Shown here one piece after another: positions 9,401 to 22,223 of a stretch of DNA of 64,000 bases; position 1 is the first letter of the stretch, and each line of letters opens with the position of its first letter. The notes under the pieces were generated by a model, which saw nothing but the letters and a program-made list of their open reading frames with translations, searched no databases and was not told where the DNA came from. Made by a program: the position numbers and the translations under genes. The stretch covers positions 6,236,501 through 6,300,500 of the forward strand of contig CM076142.1 of assembly GCA_038025085.1 (NCBI GenBank), read 5' to 3'. The DNA comes from Tetragonia tetragonoides. Its lineage: Eukaryota > Streptophyta > Magnoliopsida > Caryophyllales > Aizoaceae.

Positions 9401-12400
9401 TCTTCTCGTTGCAAGTTATACTCTGTTTTTAATGCTTAAATTTGCCGCTTGCTTTCTGTATTTGAACTTAATAGCTTCCGACACATTCTGTTGATCTAAT
9501 ATCGAGTGGATTTACAATGCCAGGGTTTTAGTGAACGTCTTGCTACTGCCAGCCGCCCAGCAATCGGTCTTATGTTTAAGCAGGTTCGATATGAATTTGT
9601 TATATGTTTCATTGCAGCTGGTTTCTCTATATGTAGTCTAGTGAGAGGCATCGTATGGTATTTTGATGTCGTACATGTCGGCAGAACTTGTCCTAGGATA
9701 TTATGTGGACACTTAAGATGCAGGGGGTATGATGTTCATAAGTCGTAACTGCTGTTCAATTACGTTTAAATTGGCAGATACTTGGCTTCAAATGATACTT
9801 TCTTTTGTGTCTTCACTTTTTGGAATTATTTAACTGTTTTTTCCTTGTATGTTTTGATGTAGACATTGGATGTTTTAATCCAAATCCTCATCGTGTTTCC
9901 AAAAGTGGAGAGTTTGCGGAGTAAGGTATGTGGCAATTGAAATAGCATTTCGTTTAAGGTAATTATTGGCTGATGTTTGACTAACCTTCCGTTGTAATTT
10001 ATTAGGTCACGTCATTTATCCACCGCATGGTTGAAACTTTGGGTGTATCTGTATTTCCATACATTCCAAAAGCATTGGAGCAACTACTTGCTGAAATCGA
10101 GGTAAAGTTGTTATCTTGGTGTTGAGTATGAATTAAATACTAAGTCTTGCCTTTTTTGCTTCTTAAACAGCAGTGGAAATTCTTATTTTGGGAGTTAATT
10201 GGATATGAGGATATTATCCTCGTATCTTCCAACTGTCATACATGCTGAATGGGGAAAATGTCAGTATAAATGTATATAGGATGCCATTTTTTCATATACA
10301 AGATGTAGTGAACTGTCATCCAGATCTGGTCATACATTTGTTTCTCTGTTTTTCCTATTTTTTCTGTATATAGTTTTCATCTTCATCTAAATACTTGTAT
10401 GCCTTATGTAATGTTTTGTGAGTTTCTCCTTAATAACGCTGAAAAGTTTGTTGCTTCCTGTTTGGTGATAAAGATGCAGCAACCCACTGTAATTGGAGAC
10501 CAGTCTTTGTAGTTTGTACCAATGCCTTAGTCCCAATCCTTGTGGATGACAATGTGTACCTATTTTCTAAGTATTATTGCCTATTGATGTGTTATCCCAT
10601 TTTTATGAGGAAAAAAAGGTTGTCTTCTCCTGGTGCCTTCATTAGATCTCCAGGCACTTTTCAAGTGCTGCACATGTCTGTGCTGCAGAGAAGTGGAAAA
10701 CTTGAGATAAAAGAGTTTTCAGAAACAGCGGAATAAGGTACAGAAACAAAGAAAGTATGAAGGTCGATACATGTAGTAGGAAAATTCAAACTAGAAGGAG
10801 AAGATTCGATTAGAGTGGAAGGGGGATGAGGGCGACAGTTTATAATTTAAATTGATCTTTTAATCATACTAGAAGATATAGGGTTGCACGAAGGGGTTCG
10901 TAGATGAACTACTGACTACCAGGGGGGGGGGGAGTTGTGTAGACAAACAAAATGAACCAGTAAAACTACAATAAAGTCTAATGCTTAAGAAATCTTACTA
11001 ATACGTGTTATATTTTTCACTTTGAATTTTCCTCATCCTTGTCTTTCTTTCTCCATTTAATTTTCTGGATGTAGGACGGAGGATATGAACAAGTGCACAC
11101 CCCCTCCCCTATTGTGTTACTTTGTCCTTTATTGATTAATGTACTGATTTATCAAATCAAGGCGGTGACATTGTGTTGTATTGAACCTTTTGTCCTAGGT
11201 AAGGTATCATTTCAACTTAGTGATCCAATGATTTTTTAGTCTTTTAACCTTTAAAGTGTATTGTGTTTTATTCTTGGAAGTCAAAGAGAAAGAGAATCGT
11301 TCATGGGTTACCATTTCATTTGTTACTATATCATTAAATAAGTAAGGGTGCGTTCTTTGCCACTGATTCTCACTGATTGAGTAAATTGGTTTTGCCACTG
11401 ATTCCCACTGATTGGATAAGATCCTCCACTAATTCGGTAAGGTCCTGCCACTGATTTTCACTGATTCAGTAAGGTCCTGCCACTGATTCTATGAGAAGGA
11501 ATTTGTCCTTTTCCACTGATTCCCACTGATTGGGTAAGGTCATGACACTGATTTTCACCGATTAAGGTCCTGCTACTTCTTCTCACTGATTCAATAAGGT
11601 CTTACCATTGATTTCGATTGATTGAGTACGGTCCGATAAGTGGAAAAGAACACACCCTAAGCTTATTTGAATTCTTTAAAGAAGGGTAATCGGGAGCTTG
11701 TGCGCTTAAAATCTAGCATAAACCGTGATGGACGCGGGCTAAAGACGGGTTTTTTGCTTAAGCATTGGTTTTGTATAGGTTTATCTTCTTACTTTTCGAT
11801 GGGGTCCTTCTTCACTAAAACTCTTTTTTCTTCTCTTAAAAAAAAAAACACGATCGCGGAATATAACAGTTGATGTTATCCAATGAGCAGGCTTTTTAAT
11901 ACGAAAAATAATAATTGGACGAATATTGAAGAAATGAAAAGCATCACTTTGTACTCGTGGATTTACGTGCATACTGAATCATACTTAACTGGAACCTATA
12001 AGCACATGGTAGTAGTGGATTCGAAGAGTTAGCCTCACGCTTTACCATGTTTACTGGCTGGCCTTAATCTTATCAAACAAGTTCCTTGTATGAAAACTAA
12101 TCCATGCCTGCATAAAAGAAAATTATGTGAGTAACCTGTATCCATAGTTGGAGAACAATATGATCATTGCTTATAGAGTTGACAACCGATGGCCATCTTC
12201 TAAGGGAACCTTTTGAATCAGAATGATCAGGCATAAGCTTTTTTGCTGAAAATTGTGCTGTAGCAAATGATATCAGGTATTGCTCCTCAAATTCTTTTAT
12301 AAGATACATTGGTAATTGTTTTATGATGCCTTGGTAATTGTTGTATGATAATCCTGAAATGCTGGTGATGTGCTTTGCCTTAAATTTGGCGCGTGTGAGT

Positions 12401-15400
12401 ATGATCCCTGCTTTTGAAGTATTACTTGCTTTTTTTTGTGTGTTCTCAACTGTATACGAGTTATACACCAAATGGGATGGGGACCTCGCCAGATGATTGT
12501 TTAGGTGACTTGGGAGGTTTGGACTGTTGTGTTCGACAGTTGACATTGATGTTGTTACCTCTCTTTTGCATCCTGTAACTTCTTGAATTTGTTCCTCATT
12601 TTTGTTATATATTTTCTGGGGCAGCCGAAGGAGATGGTTGGAGTTCTTGTACTGCTCAATCAGCTCATATGCAAATTCAACACCTCGGTCCATGACATAT
12701 TGGAAGAAGTATTTCCTTCCATTGCCAGCAGGGTGTTTTCTATTCTACCACAAGAGGCATTCCCTTCTGGACCAGGAAGCAATACGGAGGTAGGATTGTA
12801 GGAATACAATTGATCTGTCTTTGTACTTTTTATACCCTCAGCATGTGTTGGCATTTGGCACATATACGGGTGTTTACTGTATCTTATTGTTGTGCTTATT
12901 TGGTCCTCTATATCTTTTTTTTTTTCTTTCCGTATCCTTGTCATGTGGGATTTAGAATTGTGAAGTTGTGTGAAGATGCATTTGCACGTCTGTTCCATGA
13001 AGATCCAGTCTTCATTCATTGGAGTATCCCACTAAAACATTTAGAATTCAGTCTTTGCATGGTACCTACTTGTATTCCTTGACCAACATATTGTTCCTGG
13101 ATACATGTGAAAACAAAGGAAATTTTGGTTCTGGGTGACAATCAATGAACAAGCTGTAATTATTTATTTATTTATGTAACTTTTCAGTCATGAGAATAAG
13201 CAACCCCATTAGGTTATTTGCCTGGAGCCAGCAGCTGGTAAATTAGGTTTCTTTTTAGAGTCTCTTAGTCTTACTTATGTAATGTTTAGAGATATAGACT
13301 ACGGAGTACTGATGTTAATATGCCGATTTGTGATTTCTGCTTCGCAAGACTACTGCCTCAATAATTAGATTTTGCATGGCTTGATGCATACCTTTATAAT
13401 TCTTGATCCTTTCTATTGCAGGAAATTCGTGAATTGGTGGAACTTCAGCGAACATTGTACACATTTCTCAATGTGATAGCTACGCACGACCTTTCTTCAA
13501 TTTTTCTTTCACCCAAAAGTGGGGCTTATCTCAATCCAATAATGCAACTGCTACTGCATTCATCTTATAACCACAAGGATATTACTGTGAGGAAGGTGTG
13601 TGTTTTGCATGTCTTTTCTAATTTGGCTCATGTGCTTTTGCTTTCTAGTTGTTCTATGGTCTTAACGATAAAAACGCTTCTCTTATTCAGGCCTGTGTGC
13701 AGATTTTTATCCGGCTAATCAAAGAGTGGTGCACAGGTCCATATGGAGAGGAGAAGGTTTGTTGTCCTGAAACTTGCATATGAGTTTTGATCATATTGAA
13801 GGTTGTACTGAGTGGGTGTTTTTCAGGTACCTGGGTTTCAAAAATTTATGATTGAGAACTTTGCAGCAAAATGCTGTCTGGGCAGTGTGCTGGACAAGTC
13901 ATTTGAGTTTCGAGACGCAAATACTGTGAGTTGACCTAGTCCAAACTATATAGCTTGTGTCTAGTTCTGTAATAATACAAGTTACCACATTACAAGTTCC
14001 TTATTCTTCTACTTTTGTATCAATGGATGTTGTGAGCTCAAGGATCTCAGCTTCTTCATGTCTTCTGCATCCCTAGATGTTGCCCTTTCTTCTATAGAAT
14101 GTGTTTTTTCCAGTAAGTATGTACACGTTTGAGTAGAGGTAGGGGGCGTGCGAGTGCTAATGCACAAATGTGATGTTCTAGGCTTCTGATTTTCCAATCC
14201 TGAGGGAGTAGCTCAATGCCTCATTCAGTAAGACATTGATCAGACCCTTTTTTTCCCATTTTATTTTTGGTATAAGAAATAGTTGAAGGTTGGCAGGCTT
14301 AATCATGAACTAATGAGGCAGAGCTGTGCAGCGGTGCGTGGTGGTTGATTGAGCCTTATGAAAAAGATTTAAAAACTTTATTTTTTTCTTTTTTTTTTTT
14401 TTTGAGCTCTTGTTGTTGATTGAATACGGACTTTGGTAATGAGAAGGTGGAAGTCTTCTATAAGATAGGAGTTATGCTTCGCAGAAGTAAAAGGATGAGT
14501 GTTGGCAAAGAAACTTCCACTTTCTGAACAAAAATCAATATATACTATGCCTATGGTATGGAAATCAAACATTATAGAGGTATGGCACAACATATAACAT
14601 TTTAATTCTCATGCCTGAAGCTTGAAAGGACTAGGTATGCTTCACAGTAGCAAAAAGTGGTTGTTGGCTGAAATATGTTGTTGGCTCATGGCTGATACGC
14701 TTTAGGATAGGGTTACATACATAGCCTGTTTATGGGCTAGACTAGCAGGGGTGTATAGGAGTCTTCCATTTCTGATGAGGAGCGGAACTGGACCAACTTG
14801 TAGTGTTTTTTTTCTTCTGTTAAGAATGGTAAGGAACTGTGTCACATTAAGGGTTCTAATCTCCGGAATGGTTGCATCATACCTCTAAATGATTAGAGAC
14901 TAGAAGCAGATGAAGAAAAGACCCAAAAAATGGGAAAAGAGGTTGTATCCAGTGTCGAAATACTCTGATATCCCCAAACCTACACTTTGCCCTTAGCATC
15001 TTACACCACATCCACCCAAACAACAGCGTCAGCCTAAAGACTAGATAAGTATTAATTGGACAAATCAGTATCAACTTTGTTCAACAAACTACTACAAAAG
15101 GACAATCTAACATTTGAGCCACCAAAGGGGCGAGTAGACCAGCAATTGAATCAATATTGGTTCGTTTACTTCTTCATCGTCATCGACTGTTCTCTTCTTC
15201 ATCCCCATTCAGCGAAACCCAACTCATCCAGCTATAACACCTCTTAACTCCGTCTACTGGGCAACAACAACGCTGCCTTTGAGTCGGTAGGCGAACCCCC
15301 CTCCCCCCATAAGAGAGAACAAAGGACATAGGTGCCCTACCATTCGTGCTCCAAGCTTTTGCTCCGATAGATATTTGTTGTTGCCTAGGACATTTACACT

Positions 15401-16459
15401 ATTATTCAATGTTATTCCTCACTGGCTACGAAGCCTTACAATTGTTATTGGGAGGTTCATTGATGTTCCCATCTAGTGAAAATGAATAGTTCGTATTGTA
15501 ATACTCCCTAGTGGAGTCTCCACGATACAGCTGTATATGATATGTGTTTTTCCTCAGATTATGGCAAAGGCCATATAGAACAAGGTCTGACAAGCTTGTC
15601 ACACTCTTCAATCAAGGCTTGTTAGAGAGATGTCTAAATGTACTTCCAGTAAGAGTGCATCTGTTTCTTCAATAATACATCTCTCTTTCCTCTCTCTCTG
15701 AATGGGGCGGGGTCGAGAAAAGTGTGGAGGAAGCCCTGTTCAAGATATACTATTATACTGAGCTCTCAAAGGGTTGATGGTTCTCCTTAGTTATTGGCTT
15801 TTGAATGTGCTTCTAGACTGTTATCCAAAGAGTTGAAAATGTTAGTTTCATTTCGTAAATAGTCAAAAGCACTAGTTAAGTTATCCTCTGTATATATAAT
15901 TGGTTTAGCTATGTAACTTTTGTTATTTTCTGCTAAATTCTTGCCTTGCGGTTTCTTTGACAGAATGCATTGTTTGGAGAAATAGTAACGGCCCAGAAGG
16001 TCATGTATGATAAATTTGGCAACAACTTTCTTGCTCATTTTGTATCCGAGGGTTTAGTTGCTCAACATTGCCCTCAAGATTTGGCTGAGCAGTATAGGCA
16101 GAAGCTCCAGGTATGAAACTTGCTTTTACGTGCTAATCTTATTATTTACTCTGCGAAGGACCTTTATATCAGACTGCAAGTTTCTTTATGGTACATTAGT
16201 TGTAAAATTTTAATACCATGTTGATCAGCCAAGGTTTCAAGGACTCGTTGTTCTTGTGCATGCTAGATTTATACCATGAATTATGTATTCGTGTTTGGTT
16301 TTCTATCGACTCTTCTGTCATCAGTTGGCTTAAGCCTTAAGAACTAAACTTGATGTGGCCGTGGTGTTATCTTTACAGAGCAATGATACAAAGGGACTTA
16401 AATCGTTCTACCAGTCCCTCATTGAGAATTTAAGACAGCAACAAAATGGATACAGATAG
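6456..16459 (+). CDS. PSD: Exportin-T / PAUSED, nuclear tRNA export receptor (13 exons, 986 aa)
   Basis: Importin-beta-family karyopherin that binds tRNA with RanGTP and exports it through nuclear pores; the Arabidopsis orthologue is PAUSED. Exons: 6456-8180, 8290-8379, 8491-8580, 8684-8788, 9524-9583, 9863-9925, 10006-10101, 12625-12789, 13422-13595, 13691-13756, 13827-13925, 15964-16110, 16379-16459. Every exon is a multiple of three and every intron is GT-AG and phase 0. The start is the ATG of MDDLEKAILISFDESG; an upstream in-frame TTG is not used. The 986 aa total is close to the roughly 990 aa expected. The first exon (575 codons) holds the N-terminal HEAT region, with the exportin segment LISKLVQVQFWCLQCLHDAI-like near residue 45. 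Later exons encode further helical repeats; the protein ends LIENLRQQQNGYR. Introns 7 (2.5 kb) and 11 (2.0 kb) are inflated, intron 7 by a MITE. No frameshift or internal stop was found. Confidence 0.96.
11345..11658. mobile_element. MITE in exportin-T intron 7, filled with CACTGATT repeats
   Basis: The ends are AGGGTGCGTTCTTT and AAAAGAACACACCCT, an inverted pair. The interior is a run of about ten degenerate copies of the phrase CCACTGATTCTCACTGATT with GGTAAGGTCCTG linkers. The termini match the elements at 52130-52328 and, less well, 48892-49005, whose interiors are different oligomers. A target duplication was not evident. Confidence 0.65.
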
Positions 16460-18046
16460 CATTCTTAAAGTATGATTCTCGTAATTATGCCTGATCGATG
16501 TTCAATATTCATCTTGTCCTCAATCATTGCTGTCATTTTTGGTTCAGCACAGGTTAGTTTTTCCTTTATCTGATTGTTTGTGTTCATTTTGTGATATTTT
16601 CATCTGGAACCATTCTTCATATGCCCCTGATGTTCTTTAATTTTGCAGGGTTTTGTCGTCTGTAAATATTTATTCTGTGTTTCTTCACTGGAACATGAGG
16701 TAAAGAGGGATATAAATGTTTTGTCGGACAATTAGCAATCTAACCTTTCAAGTATCAGACTTCAAGTTACCAAATTGTTCTTGGTGTTGATGGACAGGTG
16801 TAAATTCCCGGAAGCGGTTCTTTTTGTTGTGATATGAATGAAAGCATCCTGTGGCTTGTCATTGTGCGCAAAGAGTGGTAGTGTAATGGATCTCCCCCTT
16901 ACAACATGATGTCTCCCAAGTATTACTCCAAACGGAGTCAACAGAATCTTTAGTTCATCAGTGAGTTTGAGGACATAATTTTGCCGAGTAGGGATGTTTT
17001 GTGAAGTTGCCAATTATGTTGTTGTGCCATTTCGAGTTCAAAAAAGAGAAAGAAGAAAAAGAAGAAGAAAAGGATGAGCAGTGGAGTTCAACTTAGAGTT
17101 CTTCACAGCTAGAGATTCTCCAGCACTTAAGGAGGTTTGTGGATACTTGGCCACCCAATGGGAGTTTACTGTCCCAATAGAGTTATAGAAATCATTCTTT
17201 GAATTTGTGGGATGTGCTATCCCATCAAAGTTTTGTTCTTTGTCAGTAGTGGTATATGTTTAATTTATGAGGAATTCATCTTATGGCATGGTGCTGTGCT
17301 TTTTCTGGGTTTGTGATTGCAAGTTTGCATGCTTTCATCGTTTCATTTCTCATAGAGTTGAGGTTGGATCCTCTCCATTTGTTTCGCCTCCATTTCCTAA
17401 ATGAGGGGCAGATCTCCTTTTCTCATCTTGCCTCCGCGAATTTATCTAATTCAAAAATTGGTTAGAAGAATCATCCTCCGTTTAGAAAACGGAAATGGAA
17501 AAGATCCCAACTTGAAAAAAAAAACTTTTTTTGTGTATGTGCGCGCGCGTGCAATGAAGAAGGATAGAGGGCGCACAACTGCATATAAGAGTCGAACTTT
17601 GAACCTCAAGGTTCGAGGTTGCTTCTAAGTTCCAACCATAGGAGTTTGCCAAATTCCCCTTGTATACAAATCAATTGTCACTTGTTTCACTTGTGTGGTT
17701 CTTATATATCTCATGATGGCATATTTCATTCCTTGACATAATGTGCGGAATCTTAACTTGTGGCAACAAAATTAACTACTTAAGCATTCGCTTACTAAAT
17801 TAATCTTCAACTGAATTAACTACTAAAGCTTTCCGTTTTTGGTTTTTTGAGTGACAGACGGTAACCACGCCTAGGGGGGTGTTAGATTGAATGATTGATG
17901 AATATGATGATGTTCACTCCAACCATGTGAAGATTGTTTTCTTTCTTTTGTTTAGAACACAATGTGATCTCATTAGAAAGGATGAAAACACCGATTGGCT
18001 ACCAGCCTACCAAATCTTAGAGACTAATTTGGACTAGCTTTAATCT
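16460..18046. other. Exportin-T 3' region and intergenic DNA; tRNA-derived SINE-like piece
   Basis: The first few hundred bases are probably the 3' UTR of the exportin gene; I did not identify a clear polyadenylation signal. At about 17515-17660 the minus strand resembles a tRNA-derived SINE: a B-box-like GGTTCAAAGTTCGACTC downstream of a weak A-box-like segment, followed by CA-rich sequence and an A-run near 17517. No protein-coding signal was recognised elsewhere. Confidence 0.4.
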
Positions 18047-18262
18047 ACAAAGCTTGAATTATTTTTTTTACCTACGTAAGCTGTGATGACGGATTTGAGG
18101 AAAATTGTATCAGAAACTCATGTAGTAAGGTATCTTATTATTAGATTAATAAAATCTATAAAGTTTGAATTTTCTTTTACCTACGATAAGCTGTGATTAT
18201 CAGGATTAAGTAAGATTATGTCAGAACTCATATAGTAAGGTATCACTCATATAGTAAGATAT
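18047..18262. repeat. Tandem duplication of about 105 bp
   Basis: Two adjacent diverged copies start near ACAAAGCTTGAATT (18047) and ATAAAGTTTGAATT (18158). Each continues through ACCTACG(A)TAAGCTGTGAT to CTCATRTAGTAAGGTATC. A further partial repeat of CTCATATAGTAAG follows the second copy. Confidence 0.75.
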
Positions 18263-18462
18263 CTTATGTCTAGATTTTAACAAAAATTATTATATTGTAT
18301 AGATAAGAAATAACATTCTCACTAAAAAATATAAGAAATAACAACATAAGAAGGAAATTTAGGAATTAATACCCTCGAGAAAAAAGCAATATTCTGCTAT
18401 TTCTTTAAAAAAACAAAGAAAAAGAACACGAAATAACTCCAACGGTCTTCATAATCATAAAC

Positions 18463-18670
18463 CCTTTGGTGCTGCCTAAGCTCATTTCTTCTATCTCTCA
18501 GTCTCGCTCAATCTCACTTCTCAGGTTCGATTCTCTCTCTTTCCCCCACTCTCTTTCTCCCCTTGCTCAATTTCTAGGGTTTCCAATTTCATTGATTATT
18601 AATGTATGCTTTGGTTGCAGTGTAAATAATCATTAACCTCTCTCGAATTGCAAAACTTAGGTCAGTCTCT
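18463..18670 (+). other. Leader-like sequence with splice-like signals, gene not found
   Basis: CT-rich sequence (CTATCTCTCAGTCTCGCTCA, CTCTCTCTTTCCCCCACTCT) followed by TTTCTAGGGTTTCC and TTTGGTTGCAG resembles the transcribed start of a plant gene with a leader intron. The 1.5 kb beyond it has only short ORFs, none of which I recognise. It may be a non-coding transcript, a gene broken by the Mutator-like insertion at 20203, or a chance resemblance. Confidence 0.3.
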
Positions 18671-19291
18671 CTCTTCTCTCGCTTCGTTTGTACATTATCT
18701 GCATGAATTTAATCGTAACTCAAACTGGGTCCCTTTGTCTTTGTTAATCAATTGTCGCATTCTAAACGACTTGTTTTTGTAATCTAGAAGCTGTCAAGAT
18801 AATGGAATTATTTTGTAGTTGCCATTTAATTACGTTTGTTATATATTCTCTAAAATTGACAGCAATTTGTAGATTTTTTGGGTCAATGTTATGGTTGACT
18901 GGCTGATTACAATTGATCAATGACCCTGTTGTCTCTTTCTTTTTTTTTTTCTTCCTGGAAAAGGAAAGGGAATGCCATATTTTTTGTATTTAATTGGGGA
19001 TATAAGTTATTGAAATACTGGACTATTCTGTGTTTTGTAATCTATCTGTCTAGAATTACTAGTCAAATTACATTACTGGTTCAAATTACACTACATACGT
19101 GACTATTATTTTGGTAGGGAGAGAGTGATTTGAAGTCCCAATAAGGCACTAGTTGTAATATCTAGTTAATTGATTATTGGATTCTTTACTTAAAAAAATC
19201 TCTTTCTTTTGGCCATTAGACTTTATAATTTTTCTGGGTTTTGAATGTCTTAGGTATAAAAGTTACAATTTGCGTGCATTAACACACAAAC

Positions 19292-19397
19292 TCCTATGAG
19301 GTGGCCTCAAGATGAGGCCCCCTCTAACAAGCATGACGTCATATTTATGTCATGTTTGGCTATAGAGAGGGCCTCACTTTGAGGCCGCCTCATAGGA
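19292..19397. repeat. Short fold-back MITE
   Basis: About 106 bp that folds almost end to end. The left arm is TCCTATGAGGTGGCCTCAAG and the right arm, reverse-complemented, is TCCTATGAGGCGGCCTCAAA. Pairing continues to a centre near GACGTCATATTTATGTCATG. A diverged arm-like piece (CTATGAGGTTGCCTCAAG) recurs at about 27424. If transcribed it would form a hairpin RNA. Confidence 0.75.
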
Positions 19398-20202
19398 AGT
19401 ATAAGACACTAATAAGTTGCAAGCAATGGGTACTAATTATAAGCTGATCATCTTCTGGTGATGCAAATAACATGATTTACTTTATTGTTGCTTTCATATG
19501 TTGGGTTAAGTAGGATGTAAGCTGAGGGACTTACTTAACCGATTTTTTGGTATGCATAATTTATGGATTGTAGGCCATGTTGGTGATGCATTTGATCACA
19601 TTGAATTTGAGCTGATTTTCATTTTAGGTTAATTTTGAGGTGACTGTAGTGTACTAGTGTATATCTCTGATGAATGTGTCCATTAGTTCGCTCATTGTTT
19701 CTAGTAGAGGGGCAATGAAGTGTTCACTTGCTACACATCTAGTCTGTCTGATGGTTAGCTTTTGAAATTCTAGTATGTTTATATTAATCTGAATGCTGTG
19801 TTAGTACTTACTACTTAAGGAGTAATATGCAGTTTTAATTTAATGAAAATTTGAACATCTGTTTTGAGTTAGCTGGCTATTGTGAACTGATCCTTCTGAT
19901 TAAAGTCCTTTATTTTTAACAAGGAGCTAGTAACTAAAAGACTGAGCTCTCAACTCTGTATCTGGAGTTTTGTAGATGAAACTTTGATGCTGTCATTGAC
20001 TTACTGGTAGGACCTGCCATTGACCTGTCATCAACTTAGTGCACAAGCCCACGAGTAAAAAGCCCTATGGCCCGGTTGTCATCGGGCCCGTCCTCTCCTG
20101 TCCTGTTCCCCTTCCTGTTTTGGCCCCTATATCCTTTGCCTTTCTTTGAATTTGCTGATTGTGATTGTGCGACATCCCACCTAAACAGCACCTAAAAACA
20201 AA

Positions 20203-21304
20203 GGATTTTTTGCGTGGAACTATCTTGTTTGGGGGGTCATTTGTGACTTAGTACGTTACATGTTTTTTTTTGTGGGGAACTACCTTAAAAGCCAAAAAGT
20301 TTGTTGACCACTACCCTTGACCAAATTTTCGGGTAAAAACCCCAAAATACCCTCACGTGATCTTTTAAATGAAATCAAACCCACCATTTACACAGCAAGA
20401 ACAGCCATTTGAGCTCAACAAACAGAGAAACTCCGTTAGCCATGGGAAGACCACAAAAAAGCATGAAAAACTCATTAAGCTCATCACCAATTCTCTACCT
20501 ACTTTCTCTCTCCCCATTCTCATCTCTCCTTTACTCTCCCAAAATTAGAGAAATGACCCAGAAATCATAGGCACATGCAATTATACAAATGTAGGTGAAA
20601 ATATAGGAAATCCTTTGTATTACTCATATTGAAAAGCCAACCAAAATGGGGCAAATTTAAAGCTTCAAAATCATCAAAAGATATGCAACAATCACAAATC
20701 AAACAAAATGAAGAGGCACCTCGTTGCATCATAAACCCTTTTAGCTTCAGCGAATCATTAAAGAAAAAAACAAGGACCCAAATCTTCGTGAATCGATTTA
20801 GGGAGCAGAATTTTAAGAAAGAGATCATAAGCCAGAACCCAAAATCACAAACCCAGTGAAACCCAGAATTCTAAATCGCACATTCGATGAAACCCATAAA
20901 CCATTAAAGGAAAAACAATCATTTAAGTAGAAAATCAGAACCCTAATTGCATTTGAGTAGGAGATACATATTTTAGTTGAGAGAATGGCGTTATCTGATT
21001 CGATTGAAGTTTGACCGTGTGAATCACTACCTCAACACAAGCTTAGGAGAGAGAAATGATAAAATCCCGTTTGAGCTTGGGGATGATCTGCTGTATGTGC
21101 TAGCAAAGGTGCCAAATGATAAAGATCACGTGCTGGTCACGTGAGGGTATTTTGGGGTTTTAAGAAAATTATACCCGAAAATTTGGTCAAGGGTAGTGGT
21201 CAACAAACTTTTTGGCTTTTAAGGTAGTTCCCCACAAAAAAAAACATGTAAGGTACTAAGTCACAAATGACCCTCCAAACAAGGTAGTTCCCCACAAAAA
21301 ATCC
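20203..21304. mobile_element. Mutator-like non-autonomous element with perfect 9-bp TSD, MULE-2
   Basis: The long TIRs, about 150 bp, start GGATTTTTTGCGTGGAACTA on the left and, reverse-complemented, GGATTTTTTGTGGGGAACTA on the right. They remain alignable through AAGCCAAAAAGTTTGTTGAC to CCCTCACGTG. The element is bracketed by the identical 9-mer AAAAACAAA at 20194-20202 and 21305-21313, the target duplication size of Mutator superfamily elements. The interior of about 750 bp has no transposase. It includes a low-stop minus-strand stretch (20565-20828) that I do not recognise, which could be host DNA picked up by the element. Confidence 0.88.
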
Positions 21305-21313
21305 AAAAACAAA

Positions 21314-22223
21314 AGTAGAGAAGAAATTTGAAGACAAGTCGTTTTATGCAGGTTCTAGAAACACTTTCCAAAATATCTGGTAGGCCTTAAGCTTTACTGG
21401 TCTACAGACTACAGTCTATAAGTAATGGCTGTTGTTTGTGTTCGTTACGGCTCCACAACTAAGATTCTTGATCTATTTCTAGGTTACTTAGGTAAAACAA
21501 GGTAGACTCTACTCCTCTATTTGTTTTGATGATGCTCAACCAACTAAGAATTGAATTCAAGATCGGATATAGACAAAACATACTGATAGCTATAACGATA
21601 ACAAACAAGAAAAATCCTAGTGAATACGAAACCATTAGGTCTTGTGTGAGGCCGATATATCTTATTAGGCATGAGAGGAGAGTAAGAGAGGGGAGGGAGG
21701 AAATGTGAAATGCCCTATCTCAAAAGTCCGCCCTATACAATTTTTTGTGATATTTTTGGCAGAAATGATTAGGGTAAAGTTGAATAGTTTAAAAAGTATA
21801 TTTTTGACTAAAGTTAATGAACTAAAGCTAGCTTAAACTGTGTTTGCCAAGCACAATGTGCTCAAAATAATAATGAAACAAGAAAGTTCTGACAAAGTTT
21901 CACTGTTGGCTGCCGGTTAAGTTGAAATTGATGTTTGGTAGGGTAAAACAACAGACTTTTAAGGTTGGTGAATTTCTTGTACAAAACTTCAATTAGATAA
22001 GACAACATTAACATTGATAGAATAATATGTAACCGCGTTTGGACTAACTTAAGATTTTACAACGACATCTTGACAAGACTACTACAGAACAGTCTCTTTT
22101 GACTAAACTTAAAATCAATTTTATTATAAACACTGACATGATAATAGCAAGTATACAATCAAATGTTAGAACAAACAAAAATCTGTTTATACACATTTTC
22201 TTATTAACCTCGTGAACAACAAA
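21314..22223. other. Intergenic DNA, 3' flank of the RLCK gene
   Basis: AT-rich sequence with no recognised coding, TIR or tRNA-like signal. The last 100-200 bp before 22224 is presumably the 3' UTR of the minus-strand kinase. Confidence 0.5.

Noticed and set aside
12097..12693. 198-aa minus-strand ORF
   Set aside because: It lies antisense across exportin-T intron 7 and exon 8, resembles no family, and the sense exon fits the gene perfectly.
16762..17013. 83-aa minus-strand ORF downstream of exportin-T
   Set aside because: No recognised family and no promoter-like signal; it lies in the likely 3' flank of the gene.
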